From NCBI RefSeq assembly GCF_018402175.1, contig NZ_JAGYJK010000017.1, forward strand, positions 310,001-374,000: a stretch of DNA of 64,000 nucleotides, read 5' to 3'. Below, piece after piece: positions 34,005 through 42,903 of this stretch. A program made the position numbers and the translations under genes. A model generated the notes under the pieces. The model did no database searches, was not told the origin of the DNA, and worked only from the letters and a program-made list of their open reading frames with translations. Positions within the stretch are counted from its first letter, which is position 1. Each line of letters opens with the position of its first letter. The stretch comes from Yoonia sp. Lineage in GTDB: Bacteria; Pseudomonadota; Alphaproteobacteria; Rhodobacterales; Rhodobacteraceae.

Positions 34005-34496
34005 TTAGCCCAGTTCCGCCAGCAGGGTTTCGCCTGCCGAAATCTCGCACTGGCCGGGGCCAGCTTCTTCGTTGAGGATCTTGACCACGCCATCCTCGAC
34101 CAGCATCGCATACCGCTTGGACCGGTTGACAAAGCCCACGGGCGCCGCGCTGAAATCCATGCCGATGGCTGTGGTAAAGGCGCTGTCGGCATCGGCCAGC
34201 ATGGTGATGCCGGTCTCGATCGCACGGGTGCTTTCGCCCCAGGCCTTCATCACGAAAGGATCATTGACCGACACGCAGATGATTTCATCGACGCCTTTGG
34301 CCATGAAGGCATCATAAGTGACCATGAAGCTGGGCACATGGGCCGTGGTGCAGGTGCCGGTATAGGCGCCGGGCAGGCCAAAGATCACGACCTTGCGGCC
34401 TTTGATCTTGTCGGCCAAGGCCACGGATTCCGGCCCGTTGTCGCCCATCACCAGAAAAGTCGCATCCGGCAGTGTATCGCCTGTCTTGATTGTCAT
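34005..34496 (-). CDS. Peroxiredoxin (Prx5/glutaredoxin-linked type)
   Basis: A 163-residue peroxiredoxin of the Prx5 family that reduces H2O2 and organic peroxides. The peroxidatic Cys49 is in PGAYTGTCTTAH, the standard PxxxTxxC setting, with GLPGAYT before it. A second Cys is in GPGQCEIS near the C-terminus and could act as the resolving cysteine. No fused glutaredoxin domain. The start ATG follows a G-rich site; an upstream extension is open but lacks family similarity. Divergent from the ferredoxin-reductase-like gene, with 88 bases between. Confidence 0.93.
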   Translation of the reverse strand: MTIKTGDTLPDATFLVMGDNGPESVALADKIKGRKVVIFGLPGAYTGTCTTAHVPSFMVTYDAFMAKGVDEIICVSVNDPFVMKAWGESTRAIETGITMLADADSAFTTAIGMDFSAAPVGFVNRSKRYAMLVEDGVVKILNEEAGPGQCEISAGETLLAELG

Positions 34497-34584
34497 GGCT
34501 TTCGCCCCCTGTTCGCGTTGTATCACCGATTGCTTCCCATATAGAGTGCGGCAAAACAAGTGGTGTCACCAAGGGAACAGTTTC

Positions 34585-35799
34585 ATGACGCATGTTGTCG
34601 TCGTCGGTGCCGGACAAGCCGGAGCCTCAGTTGTCGCAAAATTGCGCGCCGAAGGATTCGCAGGCGCGATCACCCTGATCGGCGCGGAAAAGGTACCGCC
34701 CTATCAGCGCCCGCCTTTGTCCAAGGCCTATCTGCTGGGCGATATGGCGCAGGAACGGCTGTATCTGCGGCCAGCGGGGTTTTACGCCGATCAGGACATC
34801 GCCCTGCGGCTGGACACGCGGGTCGTGGCGATTGATCCGGCGGCACAGACCATCACGCTGACCGGCGATGAAAGGCTGGGCTATGACCATCTGGTGCTGG
34901 CCACCGGCGCGCATCCACGCACCCTGCCCGCCGCGATTGGCGGGATGCTGGACGGTGTTTACGCGATGCGCGATCTGGCCGATGCCGATGCTTTGGCCCC
35001 CGAACTGGTGGCAGGGCGTCAGGTGCTGATCGTCGGTGGCGGCTATATCGGGCTCGAGGCGGCGGCGGTCGCGGCCAAACGCGGGTTGCGCGTGACACTG
35101 GTGGAAATGGCAGACCGTATCCTGCAACGCGTGGCAGCACCGCAGACATCAGATTACTTTCGCGCCTTGCACCGCGCCCATGGCGTGACGATCCGCGAAG
35201 GTGTCGGGCTCGACCGGCTGCTGGGCGATACCCGTGTGACAGGGGCGCGGCTGACCGACGGCACGGAATTGAGCATTGATTTCGCCATTGTCGGCGCGGG
35301 CATCACGCCTGCGACAGTGCTAGCCGATAGTGCGGGCCTGCATGTGGACAACGGGATCACCACCGACAGCCATGGCCGCACGTCCGATCCGCATATCTGG
35401 GCGGCGGGCGATTGTGCGTCCTGCCTGTTTCAAGGGCTCCGCATCAGGCTCGAAAGCGTTGGCAACGCGATTGATCAGGCCGAGGCCGTGGCACTGAACA
35501 TCATGGGCCGCGACCTGCCCTACCTGCCCAAACCCTGGTTCTGGTCGGATCAATATGATTGCAAATTGCAGATCGCGGGGCTGAATACGGGCTATACCCA
35601 TGTCTATCTGCGCAAGGGCGATGCGCCCGGCGTGCAGTCGCACTGGTATTATCGCGGCGCAGACCTGCTGGCGGTGGATGCGATGAACGATCCGCGCAAT
35701 TACATGATCGGCAAGCGCCTGATCGAGGCGGGCCGCAGCCCTGATCCCGCGCTCATCATCGACCCTGCCACCGACATGAAGGCGCTGCTGGCCGCATGA
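34585..35799 (+). CDS. FAD-dependent oxidoreductase, ferredoxin reductase-like
   Basis: A 404-residue class-I-like pyridine-nucleotide-disulfide reductase resembling rubredoxin/ferredoxin reductases of oxygenase systems. FAD motif VVVGAGQAG is near residue 4, PPYQRPPLSKAYL follows, and the NAD(P)H motif VLIVGGGYIGLEAA is at about 148. The second FAD motif IWAAGDCAS is at about 270. It lacks the redox CxxC of disulfide reductases. The partner ferredoxin is not in the window. The stop overlaps rsmD by ATGA. Confidence 0.9.
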   Translation: MTHVVVVGAGQAGASVVAKLRAEGFAGAITLIGAEKVPPYQRPPLSKAYLLGDMAQERLYLRPAGFYADQDIALRLDTRVVAIDPAAQTITLTGDERLGYDHLVLATGAHPRTLPAAIGGMLDGVYAMRDLADADALAPELVAGRQVLIVGGGYIGLEAAAVAAKRGLRVTLVEMADRILQRVAAPQTSDYFRALHRAHGVTIREGVGLDRLLGDTRVTGARLTDGTELSIDFAIVGAGITPATVLADSAGLHVDNGITTDSHGRTSDPHIWAAGDCASCLFQGLRIRLESVGNAIDQAEAVALNIMGRDLPYLPKPWFWSDQYDCKLQIAGLNTGYTHVYLRKGDAPGVQSHWYYRGADLLAVDAMNDPRNYMIGKRLIEAGRSPDPALIIDPATDMKALLAA

Positions 35800-36359
35800 G
35801 GATCATCGCAGGCACCCATCGCGGCACCCGTCTGGCCGATGTCGGCGCGGGCGACGAAGCCGCCCATCTGCGCCCGACCAGCGACCGCGTGCGCGAAAGC
35901 CTGTTCAACGTGTTGCAAGGTGGCCGTTTCGGCGATGCCGTGCGCGGGGCGCGGGTGCTGGACCTGTTCGCAGGCACCGGTGCGCTTGGGCTGGAGGCTT
36001 TGTCGCGCGGGGCGGTCCATGCGACCTTTGTCGATAACGGAGGTGCGGCACAGGCGCTGATCCGCGCCAATATCGCCAAGCTGCGGCGCGAACGCGACAC
36101 CCGGCTGATCCCGGCCAGCGCGGTGGCGATCCCAGCGGGCCAGCCTTGCGACCTGGTGTTTCTTGACCCGCCTTACGGTATGGCACTGGGTCATGCCGCG
36201 CTCGATGCCGCGCTGCGCCAAGGCTGGATCGCGCCAGCCGCCCTGATCGTCTGGGAAGAAGGGCGCGGACAAGTCGCCCCACAAGGGTTCACGGTGCAGG
36301 ACCAACGCCGGTATGGCGATACTTTTGTGACGCTGATGCGCCGCGATCAGGCGGGCTGA
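35796..36359 (+). CDS. rsmD: 16S rRNA (guanine966-N2)-methyltransferase RsmD
   Basis: A 187-residue SAM-dependent methyltransferase acting on G966 of 16S rRNA. Motifs are MRIIAGTHRG at the start, RPTSDRVRESLFN, the SAM loop VLDLFAGTGALGLEALSRGA and catalytic FLDPPYG. Length is typical. Coupled to the upstream oxidoreductase by ATGA. Its 3-prime end overlaps the convergent ispE by 13 bases. Confidence 0.95.
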   Translation: MRIIAGTHRGTRLADVGAGDEAAHLRPTSDRVRESLFNVLQGGRFGDAVRGARVLDLFAGTGALGLEALSRGAVHATFVDNGGAAQALIRANIAKLRRERDTRLIPASAVAIPAGQPCDLVFLDPPYGMALGHAALDAALRQGWIAPAALIVWEEGRGQVAPQGFTVQDQRRYGDTFVTLMRRDQAG

Positions 36360-37213
36360 AGCACCGCCGCAGGGGCGACCCACCAGTTCATATGCGCCAC
36401 CTGCATCCGGCGCGCGACCTGACGGGCGGTGGCAATATCCTTAACCAGCCCGTAACACGTAGCCCCCGACCCCGACATGCCCGCGAAACTGACGGCTGGC
36501 AGCGCGCGCAATGCGGCGATGGCATGGGTGATTTCGGGCGCAATGGTTTCGGCGGGGGCTTGCAGGTCGTTGCGCTGTGCCGACAGCCATTGCGCGAAAC
36601 CGTCATAATCGAGGCCCAGAGGCAGATCATCCATGCCGCTGCCATCGCGGCTGGTCAGCGCCTGAAACACCGCCGCCGTCGGCACCTCGACAGGCGGGCG
36701 CACCAGCACCAGCGCGCAATCCGGCAGGCGCGGCACATCCGACAGGGTTTCACCTATGCCCGTCATCCGCGTGGGTGCAGGGGCTTGCAGGCAGACGGGG
36801 ACATCGGCCCCCAAGGCGACCACATCTGGCGCATTGGCGGGCAAGGGCGGCACGCCCCAGAGTTCCGCCAGCATCGCAAGGGTCAGCGCCGCATCCGACG
36901 ACCCGCTGCCAATGCCCGCCGCATGCGGCAGATGCTTTTCCAGCGTCAGTGCAGCGCCCATTTCGACCCCGCGCACCCGTTGCAGCACCATGGCCGCCCG
37001 CATCATCAGGTTGCTGTCATCATTCGGCACGCCGGGCGAAAACGGCCCGCTGACGCTGATCCGCAGGTCGGCGGAACTCGTCGCGCTGAGCTGATCGCAG
37101 ACATCGGCAAACACCACCAGAGAATCCAGCAAGTGATAGCCGTCATCGCGGCGGCCGGTGACATGGAGGGTCAGGTTGACCTTGGCCGGGGCTTTGGCCC
37201 TAATCGTTGCCAC
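36347..37213 (-). CDS. ispE: 4-diphosphocytidyl-2-C-methyl-D-erythritol kinase
   Basis: A 288-residue GHMP kinase of the MEP isoprenoid pathway. Motifs are APAKVNLTLHV with the catalytic Lys, PHAAGIGSGSSDAA for ATP, and the C-terminal FAGMSGSGATCYG. Length is typical. Its start overlaps the stop of the upstream TPR gene by 14 bases, a tight link seen often between these two genes in related genomes as far as I recall. Confidence 0.95.
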   Translation of the reverse strand: MATIRAKAPAKVNLTLHVTGRRDDGYHLLDSLVVFADVCDQLSATSSADLRISVSGPFSPGVPNDDSNLMMRAAMVLQRVRGVEMGAALTLEKHLPHAAGIGSGSSDAALTLAMLAELWGVPPLPANAPDVVALGADVPVCLQAPAPTRMTGIGETLSDVPRLPDCALVLVRPPVEVPTAAVFQALTSRDGSGMDDLPLGLDYDGFAQWLSAQRNDLQAPAETIAPEITHAIAALRALPAVSFAGMSGSGATCYGLVKDIATARQVARRMQVAHMNWWVAPAAVLQPA

Positions 37214-38897
37214 GGGCCAGCCTGATCGGATCTTTGCCTTCGTCGATCAACACAAGATCAAGACCGCGATCCAGCTTGTCACGGATGCGCTGCGCATCGG
37301 CCTCGGTGGGGTTGAAGGACAAGGCGCGCTGCCATTGAAACCGCGCCTCGATGCTGCGGCCCACGGCCCAATAGGCATCCCCCAGATGGTCGTTGATGAC
37401 CGGATCGACAGCCGCTAGCGTCGCCGCACGTTCAAGGATTTCGACAGCGTCATCATATTGACCCAGCCGGAACAGCACCCAGCCCAGTGAATCGACGATC
37501 GCGCCGTTATCGGGCAAGGCCGCAACAGCGCGTTCGATCATCGCCAGCGCCTCGTCAAGTTTTTCGCCGCGTTCGACAAGTGAATAGCCCAGATAATTGA
37601 GAACTTGCGGATTGGCCGGCTGCAAGGCCAGCGCGGCACGGAAATCCGCCTCGGCCTCGGGCCAGAGGTCCAGCTGGTGGTTGGCAATGCCGCGGGCATA
37701 AAAGACCACCCATTTGGCGGGAGCGCTATCGTCATAGAGCGCCAGCGCGCGGGTATAGGCAGCTTTGGCGTCTTCCGGACGGTCAGCCTCGCGCAGCAGA
37801 TTGCCTTTGGCGGCAAAGACGCGCGGCATGTCGGGATATGCGCGCGCCAAAGCTTCTAGCACCTCCAGCGCGGCGTCTCGCTTGCCGGCGGCGCGCAGCA
37901 CATCGGCACGCCCCAGCTCTGCCGATGCAAACGCCGGATCGTCGCGCGCGACCCCCGTATAGGCGGCATTGGCCAGATTATATTGCCCCAGATCTTCCAG
38001 CAAGCCAGCGGTCATCAGCACCGCTGGCGTATCGTCGGGTGCAAGCGCTGTCGCGGCACGCGCGAACAGCAGGGTAAAGGTGTCGGGCGTATCGGTCTGC
38101 ATCAACCCCGCCACGGTGATATAAACCTCTGCCAGCCCGGCCTGGGGGGTCGGCACGGCGGCAAAAGGCACGGCTTCGCCTGATGCCAATGCGGCGCGGA
38201 GCGCGGCGACCGCTGCATCGGGCTGCGTGCCGAATATATCGTCAAGCAAGGCCAGCGCCTGCGGATTGCGGCCAAGCTGGCTGAGGATCTCGATATGGGC
38301 AATGGCGCTTTTGCGGCTGTATTGCATATCGGGCCGGGCGGAAAACAGCGCCTCGGCCCCGTCGAAATCACCAACCGATGCAAGGGCATAGGCCTTGTGG
38401 GTGATCCCGTACGTCGTCATGTTGTCGGTTTCGATGACCTGATCGAACTGGGCCAGCGCACGGCGGATATTGCCACTGCCCATATGCGCCCAGCCCTGCG
38501 TCAACCCATCCACAAGCGGGCCAACGGACCGTCCGCTTTCCAGCGCCTCGAAGATGCCGTACCAATTGCCCGTCTTGGCATCGGCGACATTGATGACAAG
38601 ATCGGCAATCTGGCTGGGCAGGCGACGGCGCACCATGTCGCGGGCCATCACCTCGGCCTTGTCGAAATCGCCCAGCGCCACGAAAGATGTCAGCGTGCTT
38701 TCCAACAGCACCGGATCGCCCGGATCAGCCTGAAGCGCGGTGCCGAAATACCGCGCGCCCGCTGCAAAATCATTTGCCACTGCCGCCTGCCGGCCGGCCA
38801 GATAGGCCCCAAGCTCGGCCTGCGCCACTGCCGGCACCGCCTGCGCGCAAAGACCGGCGATCACGCCAGCAATCAGTGTTTGTCTTCGCACAGTCAC
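37200..38897 (-). CDS. Tetratricopeptide repeat protein, periplasmic or envelope
   Basis: A 565-residue protein with a signal peptide (VRRQTLIAGVIAGLCAQAVPAVAQA) followed by helical TPR-type repeats over nearly its whole length; clear repeats include AKAAYTRALALYDD, EAEADFRAALALQPANPQVLNYLGYSL and AVEILERAATLAAVDPVINDHLGDAYW. TPRs scaffold protein complexes. The start is a GTG with AAAGG upstream. A promoter-like TTGCAA-17-TAGCGT lies about 28-56 bases upstream. Its partners are unknown. The stop overlaps ispE. Confidence 0.88.
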   Translation of the reverse strand: MTVRRQTLIAGVIAGLCAQAVPAVAQAELGAYLAGRQAAVANDFAAGARYFGTALQADPGDPVLLESTLTSFVALGDFDKAEVMARDMVRRRLPSQIADLVINVADAKTGNWYGIFEALESGRSVGPLVDGLTQGWAHMGSGNIRRALAQFDQVIETDNMTTYGITHKAYALASVGDFDGAEALFSARPDMQYSRKSAIAHIEILSQLGRNPQALALLDDIFGTQPDAAVAALRAALASGEAVPFAAVPTPQAGLAEVYITVAGLMQTDTPDTFTLLFARAATALAPDDTPAVLMTAGLLEDLGQYNLANAAYTGVARDDPAFASAELGRADVLRAAGKRDAALEVLEALARAYPDMPRVFAAKGNLLREADRPEDAKAAYTRALALYDDSAPAKWVVFYARGIANHQLDLWPEAEADFRAALALQPANPQVLNYLGYSLVERGEKLDEALAMIERAVAALPDNGAIVDSLGWVLFRLGQYDDAVEILERAATLAAVDPVINDHLGDAYWAVGRSIEARFQWQRALSFNPTEADAQRIRDKLDRGLDLVLIDEGKDPIRLARGND

Positions 38898-39004
38898 GCC
38901 TACCTTTCGGGCTTATGGCTTGACGCTAGCCTTTCATCGGAGGTCTTGCAAATCTGCGGGCCTGTCGAACAGCAATAAGTCGCGGATCGCGCACCGATAG
39001 GCCC

Positions 39005-39088
39005 ATAAACAAAGAGGCAGGCCCGAAAGCCTGCCATCCCGTCCCGCCCCACTGCCCGGCAGCGCCCGTTTTTGCGGCGCTTTGCGTT
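39005..39088 (-). ncRNA. Candidate small RNA (not a known family)
   Basis: A predicted transcript of about 84 bases on the minus strand in the 241-base gap between two genes. Its order is a predicted start near 39088, a hairpin AGCGCC-GCAAAAACG-GGCGCT (about 39060-39081), a G-rich stretch with four G-runs (39038-39057) able to form a G-quadruplex, and a 7-bp GGCAGGC/GCCTGCC terminator followed by TCTTTGTTTAT. A good promoter lies at the expected distance. It could be a free small RNA, or the leader of the TPR gene 190 bases downstream with a terminator inside. No Rfam family is recognised. Confidence 0.45.
39016..39035 (-). terminator. Rho-independent terminator
   Basis: On the minus strand GGCAGGC, a 6-base loop, GCCTGCC, then TCTTTGTTTAT. 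It ends either the candidate small RNA above or the 39139 secreted-protein transcript, 104 bases downstream of that gene's stop. Confidence 0.65.
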
Positions 39089-39094
39089 ATACGA

Positions 39095-39124
39095 ATCCTA
39101 AGCGATGAAGTGATTCGCCGTCAA
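39095..39124 (-). promoter_or_regulatory. Sigma-70-type promoter upstream of candidate small RNA
   Basis: On the minus strand TTGACG (39119-39124), 18-base spacer, TAGGAT (39095-39100). The -35 box matches 5 of 6 consensus bases. The box pair lies within a direct repeat region (GGCGAATCA twice, 19 bases apart), just past the stop of the gene ending at 39139. Confidence 0.5.
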
Positions 39125-39138
39125 GGGACTGATTCGCC

Positions 39139-39645
39139 TTAACTGGTCGGCGCGTAGATTTCGCAGATCGGGCTGACGGGGGTCGGGCTGACCAGAAACG
39201 GCGTTTCGGGTGGCATCCCGCTTTGTTCAAGCCAGACACCGTTCAGGCAGAAATCCTGTGCATAATTGCCAAGGTTGAAACCGAAACCCGGATTGCCACA
39301 ATCATTGGCATCGCCGTTGGCGTTCCACGCCTGACTGACCCCCAGCCCCAGTTCATCAGGCGTCAGAAAGGCACCGCGCAGCGGATCGAAATGCAGCTGC
39401 CATGTGGCGTCCGCATCGCGCGTCTGCATGTCCCATTTGCCAATCAGCAGACCGTCAAGATAGCCCGCGATGCGAAACTGGGTGACGTCAGCCTCGGTCA
39501 ACAGCGGCTGCGACAGGGCGACGGGGTTCACCGTCATCTGGCCGGTCATGGTATAGCCGTTGGCACCTTCCCAGCAGAAATAGAAATCAACCGCCTGCGC
39601 CTGCGTGCCGATCAATGCGGCGGCGGCGGCCAGTCTGGCGATCAT
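39139..39645 (-). CDS. Secreted protein of unknown function, cysteine-containing
   Basis: A 168-residue protein with a short signal peptide (MIARLAAAAALIGTQAQA, cleavage near 18). The mature part has four cysteines (FYFCWEGANG, ANDCGNPG, DFCLNGVW, PICEIYAP), probably two disulfides, and an Asn/Gly-rich middle. No recognised family; the pattern resembles cysteine-rich secreted proteins of marine bacteria, but that is only inference. Its start overlaps the folC stop by ATGA. Confidence 0.7.
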   Translation of the reverse strand: MIARLAAAAALIGTQAQAVDFYFCWEGANGYTMTGQMTVNPVALSQPLLTEADVTQFRIAGYLDGLLIGKWDMQTRDADATWQLHFDPLRGAFLTPDELGLGVSQAWNANGDANDCGNPGFGFNLGNYAQDFCLNGVWLEQSGMPPETPFLVSPTPVSPICEIYAPTS

Positions 39646-40917
39646 GCCCCGTTTTCCCGCATGACATGACCCGCCAGATACAGCGACCCGCAGATCAGGA
39701 TGCGCGCCTGCGGATGCGCGGCCCTGATCGCACTGATCGCGTCCTGCACGCTGGCGGCGGTGCTGGCGGGCAGGCCCACATCCGCAGCAAAGCGGGCGGT
39801 GTCTTCGGCGGGGATCGTGTTCGCCTCGCCGGGGATGGACACGGCAGTCAGGCTTTGGGCGATACCGGCCAAGGGGCGCAGATAGCCAGCGATATCCTTG
39901 GTGTTCAGCATCCCGCAGATCAGATGCGTGGGGCGCGGCGATTGCGCGCGCAAGGTCGCGGCCAATGCGACGCCAGCGGCAGGGTTATGCCCGCCATCCA
40001 GCCACAATTCGGCAGGGGCTGCCAGATCGACCAGCGCGCCCTTGGTCAGTTTTTCCATCCGCGCGGGCCAATAGGCGCGGGTGATCGCAGCCTCGCAAGC
40101 CGCCTCGTCACGGCCCAGATGGCGCAGTGCTGCGATGGCGGCACCGGCGTTCATCACCTGATGCGGGCCGGGCAGGTTGGGCAGCGGCAGGTCCAGCAGG
40201 CCGCTTTCGTCCTGATAGACCAGCCTGTCGTGTTCGGTGCTGACATGCCAATGCTGGCCATACGCCAGCAACGGCGCGCCGTTGCGCGCGGCGACAGCCT
40301 CGATCACATCCATGCTTTCGGGGTGCTGCGGACCGACGACACATGGCACACCGCGTTTGATGATCCCCGCCTTTTCGCCTGCGATGGCGGCCAGCGTATT
40401 GCCCAGATATTGCTGGTGGTCCAGATCGACCGGCGTGATGATCGTCATCGCGGGCCTTGCCACCACGTTGGTCGCATCCAGCCGCCCGCCCAGCCCGACC
40501 TCGAGCAGCGTGTAATCGGCGCGGCGTTTCGGCAAAGGCCAGCAAGGCCGCGACAGTCGTGATCTCGAAATAGGTGATCGGGTCGGTGCCATTGGCGTGA
40601 TAGCAGCGGTCCAGCACGTCGGTCAGCGCGGGTTCTGTGATCAGATCACCCGCCAGCCTGATGCGTTCGTGAAACCGGGCCAGATGCGGTGACGTATAGG
40701 CATGCACAACGCTGCCGCCCTGTTCCAGCCCCGCACGGATCATCGCCTGCGTCGACCCTTTGCCATTGGTGCCCGCGACATGGATGACGGGGGGCAGATG
40801 GTCCTGCGGATCGCCCACGGCAGACAGCAACCGCCAGACGCGATCCAGCGTCAGGTCGATGACCTTGGGGTGCAAGGCCATCATCCTTTGCAGGATTACG
40901 TCAGAACCTTGTGTCAC
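39642..40917 (-). pseudogene. folC: Bifunctional folylpolyglutamate/dihydrofolate synthase, frameshifted
   Basis: Two overlapping frames together encode one FolC of about 424 residues (Mur-ligase fold; adds L-glutamate to dihydropteroate and folates). The N-terminal part from 40917 holds HVAGTNGKGST and ends at ITTVAALLAFAETP. The C-terminal part resumes in the +1 frame at ADYTLLEVGLGGRLDATNVV, so the break is near 40518-40526. The total span is 3n+1 bases, i.e. one extra base. The rest is well conserved, including LDGGHNP. folC is normally essential, so a sequencing or assembly error, or a second copy elsewhere, is more likely than real loss. Coupled to accD by ATGA. Confidence 0.8.
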
Positions 40918-41834
40918 TTGTCAGCGTCCACCATGGCGGGGGTTGGGGTGATGTCGGGGGCTGGCAGATCGCCCTTGATCGCCGGGGCCTGTCTGGTCAG
41001 CAGGCGCACGATGGTGACCAGTTCATCTTTCAGATCGGTGCGTTTTGTCACCCGGTCCAGCATCCCGTGATCCAGCAGATATTCCGCGCGCTGGAACCCT
41101 TCGGGCAGTTTTTCCCCGATGGTCTGTTCAATGACCCGCGCACCGGCAAAGCCGATCAGCGCATTGGGTTCCGCGATCTGGATATCGCCCAGCATGGCAT
41201 AGGACGCGGTGACCCCCCCCGTGGTCGGATGGGTCAGCACGACGATATAGGGCAAGCCCGCCTCTTTGAGCATCTGCACCGCGATGGTGGTGCGCGGCAT
41301 CTGCATCAGGCCAAGGATGCCTTCTTGCATCCGCGCGCCACCGGCGGCGGAAAACAGGATCAGCGGGCGCTTGAGCGCGATCGCGCGTTCGGCAGCGGCG
41401 ACGATGGCGTTACCCACAAACATCGACATCGACCCGCCCATGAAGGAAAAGTCCTGCACGGCGACGACAACACCGGTGCGGCCCATGTCACCTTCGGCGA
41501 CCAGCATCGCGTCTTTTTCGCCAGTTTTCTTGCGGGCTTCCTTGATGCGGTCGGTGTATTTCTTTTGATCGCGGAAATGCAGAGGGTCGGTGACGGGTTC
41601 AGGGACAGCCACCTCGACAAAGACGCCGCCATCGAACAAGGCCCGCAGCCGGTCGCGCGCGCCGATCGCCATATGGTGATCGCAGTTGGTGCAGACATTC
41701 AGGTTGTCGGCCAGTTCGCGGTGAAACAGCATGGTTCCGCATTCGGGACATTTGGTCCACAGATTCTCGGGCACTTCGCGGCGCGAAAACAACGAATTGA
41801 TCGTCGGGCGAACGTAATTGGTGATCCAGTTCAT
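40914..41834 (-). CDS. accD: Acetyl-CoA carboxylase carboxyltransferase subunit beta
   Basis: A 306-residue subunit that, with AccA, moves the carboxyl from biotin to acetyl-CoA to make malonyl-CoA. The N-terminal zinc ribbon has Cys29, Cys32, Cys48 and Cys51 (CPEC...CTNC). The crotonase-fold core includes [12 protein letters not shown] and [14 protein letters not shown]. Length and organisation (accD followed by folC, coupled by ATGA) are conserved in many bacteria. Confidence 0.96.
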   Translation of the reverse strand: MNWITNYVRPTINSLFSRREVPENLWTKCPECGTMLFHRELADNLNVCTNCDHHMAIGARDRLRALFDGGVFVEVAVPEPVTDPLHFRDQKKYTDRIKEARKKTGEKDAMLVAEGDMGRTGVVVAVQDFSFMGGSMSMFVGNAIVAAAERAIALKRPLILFSAAGGARMQEGILGLMQMPRTTIAVQMLKEAGLPYIVVLTHPTTGGVTASYAMLGDIQIAEPNALIGFAGARVIEQTIGEKLPEGFQRAEYLLDHGMLDRVTKRTDLKDELVTIVRLLTRQAPAIKGDLPAPDITPTPAMVDADK

Positions 41835-41889
41835 GGGCGGGCCTTCTGCTTGACCAAAAACAGATATGACCCTGCGGGTGAAAATGCAA

Positions 41890-42795
41890 TCAGCGCTTGA
41901 TCGCGATCCGTGCGGCCAACCACATCACGGCCACCCAAAGGGCCAATGTCAGAGCCTGAACGATCATCGACGGATCAAGCAAGGTCGCAAGGCTGTAATC
42001 AAGGGCTGCAGGGTCTTCATAGGGATAAACGAACAAAGCAAGGCCCGAGGCCGGCCAATCCGCAACCGCGTAAAGCAGCAGCGCAAAGGCGTTATTGGCC
42101 AGATGCAGCCCGATGGCGGCCCCCAGATTGCCGGTGCGCGCGGTCAGATCGGCACAGGCTAGCCCCAGCAAGGCCGCCCAGGCTGCCCAGATCAGCCCGT
42201 CGGCGGGACCATAGCCATTCGCATAATGCAGCACCCCGAACAGGACCGAGGGAAACACCATCCACACCCAGCGCGATTGCGACAGGCAGGCCAATTGCTG
42301 TTGCAGATAGCCGCGAAATAACATCTCTTCGGTGCCGACTTGGACCAAAAGCGCCAGCAGACCGACAGGCAGCAGCAGCACCCATGCCCCGAGATCACGC
42401 ATGACTACCGTGTCATCGACCAGCGCAGCGGGCGGGACCAGTTCGATCAGTAGCAAAACCAGCCCGACAGCCCAGAAAACCTGTGTCAGCTTCGCCCATG
42501 CAGCCCTGCGACCACCAACCAGCGACCAGAACCCGCGCCCGTGCAAAATAGGCAACAACCCCACAAGGCCAAGGCCCGCGACACCAAAGCTGAAGAATTG
42601 CAGCAGCGTACCCAATGCGCCCGTCCCTGCGACATAGGCATCGCGCGCGGCATCAGGCAAAAGCAGGACCAGACCGACAGGGGACAGCACGAAAATCAGT
42701 TCGACCAGCACGATCATGGTCATCACGCGCCAGATATCCCGCATCAGCCATGCAGGGCGGATGAACGCGGCATGGGCGCGGTAGGGATCATTCAT
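41890..42795 (-). CDS. CPBP family intramembrane metalloprotease (CAAX-like)
   Basis: A 301-residue membrane protein with about eight hydrophobic helices. The Abi/CPBP motifs are present: motif 1 EEMLFRGYL (Glu-Glu-x3-Arg), motif 2 FGVLHYANG (His), motif 3 HLANNAFA (His/Asn). Family members cleave proteins inside the membrane; the substrate is unknown. The chosen ATG has AGAGG just upstream, though the spacing is short; a GTG 24 bases earlier is an alternative. Confidence 0.85.
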   Translation of the reverse strand: MNDPYRAHAAFIRPAWLMRDIWRVMTMIVLVELIFVLSPVGLVLLLPDAARDAYVAGTGALGTLLQFFSFGVAGLGLVGLLPILHGRGFWSLVGGRRAAWAKLTQVFWAVGLVLLLIELVPPAALVDDTVVMRDLGAWVLLLPVGLLALLVQVGTEEMLFRGYLQQQLACLSQSRWVWMVFPSVLFGVLHYANGYGPADGLIWAAWAALLGLACADLTARTGNLGAAIGLHLANNAFALLLYAVADWPASGLALFVYPYEDPAALDYSLATLLDPSMIVQALTLALWVAVMWLAARIAIKR

Positions 42796-42903
42796 ACCTC
42801 TGATTACACGCCCAGCCACACCGCCCGCAATGGCGGTTTCGCGCTTGTGTCACTGACGTCTGTTATTTAGACCAAATCCTACAGTTTTTCGGAAAGAGAT
42901 GTC

